NCBI RefSeq assembly: GCF_003966225.1
Contig: NZ_RXNU01000004.1
Coordinates: 124,001-188,000 of the forward strand
Length of the DNA stretch: 64,000 nt
Source: Shewanella canadensis
Lineage (GTDB): Bacteria > Pseudomonadota > Gammaproteobacteria > Enterobacterales > Shewanellaceae
Direction of reading: 5' to 3'
The number at the start of each line of letters is the position of its first letter. Position 1 is the stretch's first letter. The notes under the pieces are model-generated. The model was not told where the DNA came from. It saw only the letters and a list, made by a program, of their open reading frames with translations, and searched no databases. The translations under genes were made by a program, and so were the position numbers. Positions 47,983 through 56,502 of the stretch are shown here, piece by piece.

Positions 47983-48168
47983 GTGCTTTTTTGTAATCCA
48001 GCAACTGTTCGGTTAGTTAGTGTTCAAACTCGAGTCGATACCCAGATAATGGCTGCTTTATTCGTCTGCGAAGCCCCTGTTTGGGCTGAAAATGACTCAC
48101 CTTACTGTAATAACACTTCATTGATTAATCGATATAAATAATGCCTGTAGTGTTACAAAATCATCAAC

Positions 48169-48228
48169 GTTCTAAAAAATAGAACTTACAAGCCAATTTT
48201 TCGACATTTTAGAGTTTAAAAATAGAAC
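48169..48228. promoter_or_regulatory. paired palindrome upstream of the cytochrome b561 gene
   Basis: A perfect site GTTCTAAAAAATAGAAC (48169-48185; arms GTTCTA and TAGAAC, five A between) is followed by an imperfect copy GTTTAAAAATAGAAC (48214-48228). The second is 38 bases before the start codon. This layout looks like a tandem operator of an unknown regulator. The rest of the 47983-48265 stretch shows nothing definite. Confidence 0.5.
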
Positions 48229-48265
48229 GTATGATGAAGTGAATGATTTATCAATGAGGTTGGTT

Positions 48266-48817
48266 ATGTTTCGCAACACAGCAAATTCCTATGGAAAGAT
48301 CGCAATATTAATCCATTGGGTTTCAGCATTGGCAGTGATAGGGCTTTTTGTGGTGGGCTTTTGGATGGTCGATCTGACCTATTACAGCACCTGGTATAAA
48401 ACCGCACCTCATCTACATAAGAGTTTTGGTGTGTTGCTGTTTATGCTTACGCTCTTCAGGTTAGTTTGGCGTCAGCTTAACCCTACACCCGCCAGTGACC
48501 TGGACCATAAAGCGTGGGAGAAGAGGGCGGGGAAGTTGGCACACTCAGCTATTTACCTGCTGTTATTGCTCATCATGTTTAGCGGTTACCTTATTTCGAC
48601 GGCCGATAGCCGTGGCATTTGGGTATTTGAATGGTTTGAACTGCCCGGATTTGGTGCATTTATCGATGATCAGGCCGATATCGCCGGCTTAGTTCATCAG
48701 TACGCTGCCTATAGTCTGGTGGGTTTGGCACTGATACACGCTCTTGGGGCGTTAAAGCACCACTTTATCGATAAAGATTCAACGCTACTTAGAATGGTGA
48801 AAGTCGAGAGAGGTTAG
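48266..48817 (+). CDS. cytochrome b561
   Basis: The 183-residue inner-membrane protein has four hydrophobic segments with heme-ligand histidines in ILIHWVSA, PHLHKSFGVLLF, and the last helix (LVHQYAAYSLVGLALIHALGALKHH). It matches the bacterial CybB/YodB group, which moves electrons between quinol and superoxide or other acceptors. I chose ATG 48266 with GAGG six bases upstream; a GTG nine codons earlier is unlikely. It is followed by a YceI protein, a pairing seen in many proteobacteria. Confidence 0.88.
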   Translation: MFRNTANSYGKIAILIHWVSALAVIGLFVVGFWMVDLTYYSTWYKTAPHLHKSFGVLLFMLTLFRLVWRQLNPTPASDLDHKAWEKRAGKLAHSAIYLLLLLIMFSGYLISTADSRGIWVFEWFELPGFGAFIDDQADIAGLVHQYAAYSLVGLALIHALGALKHHFIDKDSTLLRMVKVERG

Positions 48818-48901
48818 AGACTCAATGGTTTCGACCTTAGCTTAGTTAGATAAAAGTTAAAGATAGTGAAAATTAAATATATTAATTGAAGGATAGATAC
48901 A

Positions 48902-49477
48902 ATGAAAAAAGGTTTATTAGCAACAGCATTAACAGCTTCTCTGTTACTGAGTGGCTCGGCAGCGGCAGCGGATTATGCGATTGATACTGAAGGTGCCCAC
49001 GCTTCAATTCAGTTTAAGGTAAGTCATTTAGGCTACAGCTTTGTCGCAGGTCGCTTTAATGATTTTAAGGGTGACTTCAGTTTTGATGCCGATAAGATAT
49101 CAGACGCTAAGGTCAATGTTACTATTAATACCAGCAGCGTTGATTCCAACCATGCTGAGCGTGATAAGCATCTTCGTAGTCCTGACTTTTTAAATACAGG
49201 AAAATTTCCTCAAGCGACATTTACCTCTACTTCGGTTGTTGACCAGGGTAATGGTGCATTCGTGCTTAATGGAGACTTCACTCTTAATGGAGTCACTAAG
49301 GCGATAGCGATAAAGGCAAATTCTATTGGTGAGGGTCAAGACCCTTGGGGGGGATATCGTGCCGGTTTCACCGGAAGCACTGAATTTGCGTTAAAAGATT
49401 ATGATATCAAGATGGATCTAGGGCCTGCTTCTTCTCATGTTACCTTAGACTTGGTAGTTGAAGGAATTAAGAAATAA
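48902..49477 (+). CDS. periplasmic YceI-family protein
   Basis: The 191-residue protein has a signal peptide cleaved near residue 22 (SAAAA) and a YceI-like lipocalin fold: [28 protein letters not shown] at the start and [26 protein letters not shown] in the middle. YceI proteins bind isoprenoid or amphiphilic ligands such as quinones. Paired with cytochrome b561 in one operon, it may carry a quinone-like cofactor or reduced lipid; this is inference. It ends at a strong terminator. Confidence 0.88.
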   Translation: MKKGLLATALTASLLLSGSAAAADYAIDTEGAHASIQFKVSHLGYSFVAGRFNDFKGDFSFDADKISDAKVNVTINTSSVDSNHAERDKHLRSPDFLNTGKFPQATFTSTSVVDQGNGAFVLNGDFTLNGVTKAIAIKANSIGEGQDPWGGYRAGFTGSTEFALKDYDIKMDLGPASSHVTLDLVVEGIKK

Positions 49478-49521
49478 GTTTCCATACTTTGTCACCAGTC
49501 TTATCTCCAGTTTCCCCTAAT

Positions 49522-49547
49522 AAAAAAGCGCCATTCGGCGCTTTTTT
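49522..49547. terminator. terminator of the YceI gene
   Basis: Perfect eleven-base arms AAAAAAGCGCC / GGCGCTTTTTT around ATTC, bidirectional. Confidence 0.85.
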
Positions 49548-49548
49548 G

Positions 49549-49618
49549 TGTCAGGAACACTTATGTGAATTTCCCATGGATGGGTAGAAATTAACTCTGT
49601 GTCTGGACTTTCTATTAG
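49549..49618. repeat. second copy of the repeat seen at 6447-6530
   Basis: On the minus strand this reads AAAGTCCAGACACAGAG, then CCATCCATGG, then ACATAAGTGTTCCTGACAC, the same order of blocks as at 6457-6530. In both places it directly adjoins a terminator hairpin. Confidence 0.6.
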
Positions 49619-49897
49619 TTACTCATCATCTTTTTGAGGGACGTAGCCTTCGATCTCTACCTCTTTTCCTTCAAAGAGGAAGTTGATCATCTGCTCTTCA
49701 AGAAACTTTCTATCATCCACATTCATCATGTTGAGTTTCTTCTCATTGATAAGCATGGTCTGCTTCGATTGCCAAAGAGCCCAGGCTTCTTTGCTGACGT
49801 TATCGAAAATGCGCTTACCCAGCTCACCCGGATAAAGTTGAAACCCGAGGCCTTCAGATTCTTTTTTCAGATAGACGCAGTTAACAGTGCGAGCCAT
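49619..49897 (-). CDS. yggX: iron-trafficking/oxidative damage protection protein YggX
   Basis: The 92-residue protein has the YggX sequence: [16 protein letters not shown] with Cys7, [34 protein letters not shown]. It protects Fe-S proteins from oxidants and helps iron handling. It directly follows mutY (two bases), as in E. coli. A dispersed repeat begins at its stop codon. Confidence 0.93.
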   Translation of the reverse strand: MARTVNCVYLKKESEGLGFQLYPGELGKRIFDNVSKEAWALWQSKQTMLINEKKLNMMNVDDRKFLEEQMINFLFEGKEVEIEGYVPQKDDE

Positions 49898-49899
49898 GA

Positions 49900-51012
49900 T
49901 TACTCCTTAATTAATACAGAACCTAAGCTGGCTAAAATTCGCTCTGTTGCAGCGGCTAAACCAACTTTAGGGGGATTGGGTAAGTTATACCAGAGTGACG
50001 GCTTATCTTCCATGATCTGGTTATCTCTCCAGCCGTCGACATGAATATAAATTGGAGTGATATCCAGATGAAAATGGCTGAAAGTATGCCTAAAGCCTGG
50101 TAAGTTTTCCATTTCAGCGGAGTCTAACCCATTTTCGACCAGATAAAGCTCTAATTCCTGGCGGCTTGGAAACTCAGGGAAGCACCATAAACCTCCCCAT
50201 ATCCCCGCAGGGGGACGTTTCTCTAGCAGAGTGTCACTACCTTTTGATAAGACCAACATGAAGGCAGTTCTTTCAGGCGAAATTTTCTTAGGTTTTTTAC
50301 CCGGATATTCGGTTTGTCTTCCAGATAATTGAGCCTGACAATCTATTGCTACCGGGCACTGGGAACAAGCGGGTTTAGAACGAGAGCAGATCGAGGCGCC
50401 AATATCCATCATGGCCTGGTTATATTTCTGAACATTTCGTTGTGGAGTTAATCTGTCGGTTAACTCCCAAAGCCTGTTTTCGACTGTTTTCTTTCCAGGC
50501 CAACCTTCGATAGCGCCGTGACGGGCTAGTACGCGTTTTACGTTGCCATCGAGTATCGGATGATGCTGCGCCAATGAGAGTGAGAGTACCGCTCCGGCAG
50601 TCGAGCGACCTATGCCGGGAAGCGCCAGCACCTGTTCAAAGTCGGTTGGGAAGCTACCGGCGTGTTCATCGCGGATCGTCTGAGCCGACTTATGCAGATT
50701 TCGGGCGCGAGCGTAATAGCCAAGCCCGGTCCAGTGGTGCAGTACTTCATCTTGTGGTGCATCTGCAAGTGATTGAATGTCCGGAAAACGTTCCATAAAC
50801 TTCAGATAGTAAGGGATCACCGTGCTAACTTGGGTTTGTTGCAGCATGATCTCCGATACCCATACTTTGTAAGGTGTCTTGTCTATCTGCCAAGGCAGGT
50901 GTTTGCGGCCAAATTTATCGTACCAGTCGACGATGCGGCTAGAGAAAGATCTGTTGCTGGAAGAGTTGGAGTTGTTTGACGGCATATTAGGAACATTTAA
51001 ACTTGTCATCAT
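49900..51012 (-). CDS. mutY: A/G-specific adenine glycosylase MutY
   Basis: The 370-residue enzyme removes A mispaired with 8-oxo-G or G. The catalytic Glu is in [17 protein letters not shown], the helix-hairpin-helix and catalytic Asp in [34 protein letters not shown], and the [4Fe-4S] cluster cysteines follow C-x6-C-x2-C-x5-C ([17 protein letters not shown]). A C-terminal MutT-like domain recognises 8-oxo-G. The exact start is uncertain because no good ribosome site is visible; internal Met codons lie at residues 2 and 10. It is transcribed with yggX and diverges from trmB. Confidence 0.94.
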   Translation of the reverse strand: MMTSLNVPNMPSNNSNSSSNRSFSSRIVDWYDKFGRKHLPWQIDKTPYKVWVSEIMLQQTQVSTVIPYYLKFMERFPDIQSLADAPQDEVLHHWTGLGYYARARNLHKSAQTIRDEHAGSFPTDFEQVLALPGIGRSTAGAVLSLSLAQHHPILDGNVKRVLARHGAIEGWPGKKTVENRLWELTDRLTPQRNVQKYNQAMMDIGASICSRSKPACSQCPVAIDCQAQLSGRQTEYPGKKPKKISPERTAFMLVLSKGSDTLLEKRPPAGIWGGLWCFPEFPSRQELELYLVENGLDSAEMENLPGFRHTFSHFHLDITPIYIHVDGWRDNQIMEDKPSLWYNLPNPPKVGLAAATERILASLGSVLIKE

Positions 51013-51228
51013 TATATGACGCGAAGTCTATCTATCATGGCTAATAGAGACAAGCTATGTTTTTAACTGTAACGGCGAAATAGGGGCGTGCCGTTCGCAC
51101 TGTTTGTGAAACTTGGTATACTTTGGTCACTTATTTACGAACAGTTAAGTATATTGGGCTTGCACTGATTGATGATCTTTGGATAATGCCCTAGTTTTCT
51201 ATTAACCATGCCAAGATCGAGGGCGATA

Positions 51229-51945
51229 ATGAGCGACGTGACAACTGCGGAGTTTAATGAAGAAGGTAAGTACCTTCGCAAAGTAAGAAGCTTTGTATTA
51301 AGAGAAGGCCGATTAACTAAAGGTCAAGCCGCCGCTATGGAGCAACATTGGCCAGCGATGGGTCTTGATTACTCTCCTGAACCATTAGATTTGAAAGAAA
51401 TTTTTGGTAGAGATGCCGATACAGTGCTAGAGATTGGCTTTGGTATGGGAGCTTCTCTTGTTGAAATGGCGAAAGCCTCTCCTGAACTGAACTTTATCGG
51501 TATTGAAGTTCATAAACCTGGTGTGGGAGCTTGTCTGAGCGTTGCCGGAGAAGCTGGAGTGACTAACTTACGTGTCTTCCATCATGATGCTATCGAAGTA
51601 CTGGAAAATAGTATTGTGAAGGGATCGCTTGCTCGAGTGCAGCTTTTCTTCCCAGATCCTTGGCACAAGAAGCGCCACCATAAGCGTCGTATTGTTCAAC
51701 CAGAATTTGCGCAATTAATTCGCAGTACCTTAAAGCTCGGTGGTGTTTTCCATCTTGCTACGGACTGGGAAAATTATAGCGAGCACATGCTGGAAGTCAT
51801 GGACGCTGCAGAAGGCTATAAGAATCAGTCGCTGACAGGGGATGTTGTAGAACGTCCGGGCCATAGACCACTAACTAAGTTTGAGGCCAGAGGTCACAGA
51901 CTCGGCCATGGTGTATGGGACATAATGTTTGAGCGTATCGACTGA
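51229..51945 (+). CDS. trmB: tRNA (guanine-N7-)-methyltransferase
   Basis: The 238-residue enzyme makes m7G46 in tRNA. Motif I is [16 protein letters not shown], followed by [31 protein letters not shown] and [10 protein letters not shown], and the C-terminal [16 protein letters not shown], all typical of TrmB. ATG 51229 fits the family length and has GAGG upstream; an ATG seven codons earlier is less likely. It diverges from mutY. Confidence 0.94.
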   Translation: MSDVTTAEFNEEGKYLRKVRSFVLREGRLTKGQAAAMEQHWPAMGLDYSPEPLDLKEIFGRDADTVLEIGFGMGASLVEMAKASPELNFIGIEVHKPGVGACLSVAGEAGVTNLRVFHHDAIEVLENSIVKGSLARVQLFFPDPWHKKRHHKRRIVQPEFAQLIRSTLKLGGVFHLATDWENYSEHMLEVMDAAEGYKNQSLTGDVVERPGHRPLTKFEARGHRLGHGVWDIMFERID

Positions 51946-51983
51946 GTTCGTCGTTGACTCTATTTTTACGAATATTTATTAGT

Positions 51984-52020
51984 TATACCCAAACGAGCAT
52001 TTTGAAGTGGCTTGGGTATA
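51984..52020. repeat. short member of the TATACCCAA inverted-repeat family
   Basis: Thirty-seven bases with outer ends TATACCCAA / TTGGGTATA and an inner AAGTGGC that matches the right arm of the element at 465-728. It looks like an internally deleted form. It lies between trmB and yggL. Confidence 0.6.
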
Positions 52021-52063
52021 GTACTCTTTTTAAAAAATCATGTTAATTAAGGTGGGAATTACA

Positions 52064-52387
52064 ATGGCAACACGTAGCCGTCGTTTGCGTAAAAAATTGC
52101 GAGTAGATGAGTTTCAAGAGTTTGGTTTCGATATCAACTGGACATTTGATGAGTCAGTTTCTGAAGAGCAGATCGATTCAGTGGTCGATCAATTTATTGA
52201 TGAAGTGATTGAGCCGCGTGATTTAGGTTTCCATGGAGGCGGTCATAAGCAGTGGGAAGGTATTATCGCTACTCAGGATATTGGTAAATGTACCGAAGAT
52301 GACCGTGCTACTGCGATTGCATTTTGGGAAGGACAGAAAGTTTCTGATGTCGTCGTTAGTGACCTATACGATATCTGGTGGAGCTAA
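52064..52387 (+). CDS. yggL: YggL family protein (DUF469)
   Basis: The 107-residue protein begins [27 protein letters not shown], the family signature, and includes [16 protein letters not shown]. In E. coli YggL associates with the 50S ribosomal subunit; the role here is inferred. I chose ATG 52064 for the family N-terminus. The stop overlaps the glsB start by one base, so the two are coupled. Confidence 0.9.
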   Translation: MATRSRRLRKKLRVDEFQEFGFDINWTFDESVSEEQIDSVVDQFIDEVIEPRDLGFHGGGHKQWEGIIATQDIGKCTEDDRATAIAFWEGQKVSDVVVSDLYDIWWS

Positions 52388-53301
52388 TGCCTGAACAGGC
52401 CTTGTTAGAGCAGGTGGTCGATAAGGTTCGGCCTCTGCTTGGACAGGGAAAAGTTGCAGACTATATTCCGGCCCTTGCGAGTGTCGATCCAAACAAGATA
52501 GGAATAGCAGTTACAACTATAGATGGAACTACGATAGGGGCTGGAGATTATCTCGAGCCCTTCTCGATTCAGAGTATTTCAAAAGTATTTAGCCTTACAA
52601 TGGCTTTAACTTTATATGAAGAGAATGAAATTTGGTCTCGGGTAGGTAAAGAACCATCGGGTCAGTCGTTTAACTCTCTGGTTCAGGTGGAGTTAGAGCG
52701 TGGGCTGCCGAGAAACCCTTTTATTAATGCCGGTGCCTTAGTCATTTCTGATCTCATACAATCCAGACTAGGGGCCCCGAAGCACCGAATGCTTGAGAGT
52801 ATTCGTCACCTCAGTGGTAACCAGAAGCTTATCTCAGATAAGGTTGTGGCTAATTCCGAATATGAACACAGCGCAAGAAATGCGGCAATTGCTTATCTGA
52901 TGAAGTCATTCGGTAATTTTAACAATGATGTTGATACCGTATTACGAAGTTATTTTCATTCATGCGCTATTCGCATGAGCTGTGCGGATCTATCTAAGGC
53001 TATGTTATATCTAGCTAACCGTGGCAAAAATCTGACCGGTAAGCAGCTAATCTCTCCTGTACAAACACGTCAAATGAACGCTTTATTAGCCACTTCCGGT
53101 TTGTATGATGGTGCCGGCGAATTTGCCTATCGAGTCGGTATGCCAGGTAAAAGTGGCGTCGGTGGCGGAATTATTGCCGTGATCCCGGGTGACATGTCTG
53201 TATGTGTTTGGTCTCCGGAGTTAGATTTAAATGGTAACTCACTAGCCGGAACTGCTGCACTCGAAGAGTTCTGTCAACGCCTCGGACGTTCAATCTTCTA
53301 G
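52387..53301 (+). CDS. glsB: glutaminase
   Basis: The 304-residue enzyme hydrolyses glutamine to glutamate and ammonia. It is of the serine-dependent beta-lactamase-like type with the S-x-x-K motif in [12 protein letters not shown], plus [30 protein letters not shown] and [15 protein letters not shown], all conserved. The ATG at 52387 overlaps the yggL stop (TAATG) with GGAG just upstream. No terminator is obvious; the next 250 bases hold nothing I can name. Confidence 0.93.
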   Translation: MPEQALLEQVVDKVRPLLGQGKVADYIPALASVDPNKIGIAVTTIDGTTIGAGDYLEPFSIQSISKVFSLTMALTLYEENEIWSRVGKEPSGQSFNSLVQVELERGLPRNPFINAGALVISDLIQSRLGAPKHRMLESIRHLSGNQKLISDKVVANSEYEHSARNAAIAYLMKSFGNFNNDVDTVLRSYFHSCAIRMSCADLSKAMLYLANRGKNLTGKQLISPVQTRQMNALLATSGLYDGAGEFAYRVGMPGKSGVGGGIIAVIPGDMSVCVWSPELDLNGNSLAGTAALEEFCQRLGRSIF

Positions 53302-53552
53302 TTTATCTTTCATTTTTCGGATTGTTTGGGGAGCTTTCGAGCTTAGTAAATTGGCCAAAAATTGGTTTTATTTACTAATATCTAACAGGCTGTCTTCTTA
53401 AAATTATAAGTAAATCCCTTTGTAATCAGCTTATTACCAATTTGGCACGCCTTGTGCTATATCCTTATATATATGAGATTTTGAGTTGGTGAGTGAATGT
53501 TTACCTCACTCATCAAAACTCTTCTGGAATAATAAATTTAAGGAAAAATTCG

Positions 53553-54386
53553 ATGAGAAAATTAGCGACTTCTATGGGGATCTCTGCAGTTCTTTTTGCG
53601 GCTAGTACCATGACCTCTGTATCGGCTCATGAGGAGCATTCGTCAAACTCATATCAAAACCATAATAAGCAATGTGAGGTTGCACTAAATTATGACGTCG
53701 CCGTTGAACCTCAAATGGTCACGGTAAGTGAAGGTAGCTCAGAGGTATATCGAATTGAGTTAGATAAACTTTATGTCGATGGCAAAGAGGTTTCGCTAAA
53801 TAGTAAGCAGAAGGCATTATTGACTCAATATTCAGATGAGGTCTCAACTCAGCTTCCAGAGGTTATCGCACTGGTGCACGATGCCGTCGGCATTGCCTCA
53901 TCGGCAGCGAGTATGGCGTTAACACCATTACTTGGAGATTCCGCAGGCGCTAAACTGGATGAGATGATGGACGGTTTAGAGGAGCGAGTCGAGCAGGTTG
54001 CCTACCAACATGGTGATAAATTTTATCTTGGATCGACGCAATCCTCACTGGAAGATACCTTTGGTGAAGAGTTTGAAAAGGAGATGGAAGAGCTGGTTAG
54101 AAGCTCAGTGGGAACTATGATGGTTAGCTTAGGCAGTGAGATGCTTTCGGGAGATGGAGATTCTTTCGAGCAGAAAATGGAGTCTTTTTCTAAGAAAATG
54201 GAAAATGTAGGCCAAGATATTGAGATGCAGATGGAAGCGCAGACCAAAGATCTCGAAAAAAGAGCCGATAAAATGTGTGATAACTTTCAATACCTGATCG
54301 CCCTGGAGCAAAACTTAAGAGCAGAAGTCCCGGAGCTGAGCCAATATCGTTTAATTGACGCTCCTGCCAGAAAATTGCTTGAGTAA
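53553..54386 (+). CDS. yggN: YggN-like periplasmic protein (DUF2884)
   Basis: The 277-residue protein has a signal peptide (about 23 residues, SVSA) and matches the DUF2884 pattern: CEVALNYDVAVEPQMV, LYVDGKEVSLNSKQKALLTQYSDEV, and long acidic helices (EDTFGEEFEKEMEEL and QKMESFSKKMENV) with a C-terminal LEKRADKMCDNF. Function is unknown. AAGGA nine bases upstream supports ATG 53553. It follows glsB in the same direction and ends at a perfect terminator. Confidence 0.8.
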   Translation: MRKLATSMGISAVLFAASTMTSVSAHEEHSSNSYQNHNKQCEVALNYDVAVEPQMVTVSEGSSEVYRIELDKLYVDGKEVSLNSKQKALLTQYSDEVSTQLPEVIALVHDAVGIASSAASMALTPLLGDSAGAKLDEMMDGLEERVEQVAYQHGDKFYLGSTQSSLEDTFGEEFEKEMEELVRSSVGTMMVSLGSEMLSGDGDSFEQKMESFSKKMENVGQDIEMQMEAQTKDLEKRADKMCDNFQYLIALEQNLRAEVPELSQYRLIDAPARKLLE

Positions 54387-54440
54387 CATCTTGATAAAAA
54401 CCTGGACTATTTGTTGCCTCCCACCAATTATTGCAACAGG

Positions 54441-54467
54441 CCCGTATTCTCGAATACGGGTTTTTTT
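54441..54467 (+). terminator. terminator of the YggN-like gene
   Basis: Perfect arms CCCGTATTC / GAATACGGG around TC, followed by seven T. The remaining stretch to 54834 has one weak 62-codon frame without a ribosome site, which I do not call. Confidence 0.85.
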
Positions 54468-54785
54468 CGTTTTGTTTTTGATGGTATATGGTGCTATTTA
54501 TCAGATTGATATTTGAGCTGAGCCTGCATAATCCTGCCTTCACACCTTGGTTGTTTTGACTAAGTTTGGACTGATCGCCTAGCATTGTCTGATGTAAAAC
54601 TTAAGACAAAAAAAATAGGTATTAGAATCAAAGCACAAATCTTTGGTATACTTAGAAAAAATAAGAAAACTGACCTTTTTGCTAGTGAACTCGGTCAGGC
54701 GTCTGACTCTACTCTAGTGTGCTTTTATGAAATAAGTGACTGTTTTAAAAGGATTGTGTTTGATTCTTTTTGATTCGGTTTCCCT

Positions 54786-54800
54786 TACTTAATGTAAGTA
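54786..54800. promoter_or_regulatory. palindrome before the LysR gene
   Basis: TACTTAATGTAAGTA is a perfect 6+3+6 palindrome with a T-N11-A spacing (T at 54786 or 54789), ending 34 bases before the start. It may be an autoregulatory LysR site. Confidence 0.4.
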
Positions 54801-54834
54801 TTGTTAGTGTCGTAAACACCTTAAGGCGATTTAC

Positions 54835-55776
54835 ATGTTAGAACTATTGGAACCTATCGCAATTTTTACTCATGTTGCCCGTGCCGGCAGCTTTAGTTCC
54901 GCAGCAAGAAAATTGGGGATTTCTAAGTCCAAGGTGAGTACTCAAGTTGCCGATCTGGAACATAAATTGGGTGTTCAGCTTATACAGCGTACTACGCGAA
55001 GCTTGAGCTTGACCGAAGCCGGACAGCTATTATATACCCAAGGTGAAGAGTTACTCCGAGATGCCGAACAGGCCATTGCCAGTGTTCATAATCTTAATGA
55101 TGCAACTCGTGGGGTACTCAAGGTGGGGATCTCTCAGTCCTTTGGTACTATGCATATAATTCCTGCTTTACCTGAGTTCATGACGACGCACCCAGAGTTG
55201 GAACTACAGGTGAGTCTGCTGGATCATAAAGTCGATGTTGTCAGTGAAGGCTTGGACCTACTACTCACCATGTCGGAGCAATTACCATTAGGTATGGTTG
55301 CCAGACCTTTGATGAAGTGTCAGTTTTTACTCGCTGCATCTCCTGAATATATCAAGTTGCATGGTCAACCGGATCGTCCCGAGCAGTTAGTCGATCATAA
55401 CTGTCTTGTTTATCAAGGTGAATGGCATGAGCATAGTGTCTGGCAGTTTAAACAGGGTGACGATTATTGCGAAATTGGTGTATCCGGTAACTTCAGAGTC
55501 GATAATGCACCCGCATTAAAGTCTGCTGCAGTCAGTGGCTTAGGCGTGGTTTATCTGGCAAGTTATCTGCTTGAAGATGAAGTCGCAAAAGGGACCTTAG
55601 TTCCCTTGCTGCAAGATTGCCAGTTAACTCATCACCTGCCTCTACAGGCGGTGTACCCAAGAAGAAAGCATTTAGCTCCTAAAGTCAGCGCTTTCATTGA
55701 CTTTATTAAAGGACATATCGGTTCTCCTCCTTATTGGGATGAGCCCTATGCCGAATTATATGCAAAACGAAAGTAG
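54835..55776 (+). CDS. LysR-family transcriptional regulator
   Basis: The 313-residue protein has an N-terminal helix-turn-helix (FTHVARAGSFSSAARKLGISKSKVSTQVADLEHKLGVQLIQRTTRSLSLTEAG, the usual LysR plan) and a substrate-binding domain from about residue 90. It belongs to the CrgA/AaeR-like group by its RTTRSLSLTEAG segment and VSEGLDLLL. Target genes are unknown; the neighbours are in other transcription units. A palindrome upstream may be its own operator. Confidence 0.88.
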   Translation: MLELLEPIAIFTHVARAGSFSSAARKLGISKSKVSTQVADLEHKLGVQLIQRTTRSLSLTEAGQLLYTQGEELLRDAEQAIASVHNLNDATRGVLKVGISQSFGTMHIIPALPEFMTTHPELELQVSLLDHKVDVVSEGLDLLLTMSEQLPLGMVARPLMKCQFLLAASPEYIKLHGQPDRPEQLVDHNCLVYQGEWHEHSVWQFKQGDDYCEIGVSGNFRVDNAPALKSAAVSGLGVVYLASYLLEDEVAKGTLVPLLQDCQLTHHLPLQAVYPRRKHLAPKVSAFIDFIKGHIGSPPYWDEPYAELYAKRK

Positions 55777-55871
55777 CCTCCTATTTAAATGAAAAGAGCT
55801 AAATGAAAGGTGTTAAATGTAAGCCGCTGATTGGGTAATAACTTATCCATCAATAGAATCAGTTTACAGCA

Positions 55872-55898
55872 TTTATAGGAAACATTGTTTCCTATAAA
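55872..55898. promoter_or_regulatory. perfect 27-base palindrome
   Basis: Twelve-base arms TTTATAGGAAAC (55872-55883) and GTTTCCTATAAA (55887-55898) with loop ATT. There is no T-run, so it is not a plain terminator. It lies eight bases before a terminator and about 95 after the LysR stop. Confidence 0.5.
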
Positions 55899-55905
55899 GG
55901 ATGAT

Positions 55906-55938
55906 AAGCCTTACCCGCTAATTGGGTGAGGCTTTTTT
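55906..55938 (+). terminator. terminator after the LysR gene
   Basis: Arms AAGCCTTACCC / GGGTGAGGCTT with one G-T pair and a T-run. Confidence 0.75.
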
Positions 55939-56221
55939 ACAGCTAAAACATAGGCTTGTGACTGGCCTGGATTGGTTATATATCACCAGCTTATTAAGGT
56001 GTTGCTAATGATTTGCGGGGATTTGTCTTGCGCTTTGTTCTTAAACTCATACAATTGTAACTAGTTGATTTGGGAAGATCTGACCCCCGTAAGTTTGTTA
56101 AGAATGACCCCTCTTGATTCATTTATGCAGATTAGCGATTAACGCAGCCCAAATCGATGCTGGCAGAGGTTTAAGAACTAAAACAGTGTCAGCCTTGAAA
56201 CCATCATCCTAGTTTTGGTTT

Positions 56222-56248
56222 TACCCCGGTTTATACCGGGGTATTTTT
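56222..56248 (+). terminator. second terminator in the LysR-DUF885 gap
   Basis: Nine-base arms TACCCCGGT / ACCGGGGTA around TTAT, followed by five T. No gene precedes it within 280 bases, so it may end a short RNA. Confidence 0.65.
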
Positions 56249-56410
56249 CTTTAAGTGAAAAATTTGTCTTTCTGTATCCTACATTAGAGTTATTTACTAA
56301 GAATAAGTAAGATCACTAAATACGTTAAGATAGATCATTTGAAGAGTCAGCTTGATTTTGTACTTTTTAACGTCTTATTAAGTTTCAAAATTTATTAACT
56401 GTTTTTATTT

Positions 56411-56440
56411 AGCCAGTTGGAATTTCCAACTGGCTTTTTT
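56411..56440. terminator. third terminator in the LysR-DUF885 gap
   Basis: Arms AGCCAGTTGG / CCAACTGGCT around AATTT with six T. On the minus strand it can also end the DUF885 transcript. Confidence 0.7.
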
Positions 56441-56502
56441 ATTTTCAGTTTCAGCCCTGAATTCTGATTCGGTTATCCTGGATTAACAGATACAGGTCGC
56501 TA

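Noticed and set aside
54585..54773. 62-codon frame before the LysR gene
   Set aside because: It starts at TTG, lacks a ribosome site, is AT- and Lys-rich and matches no family; it may be chance.
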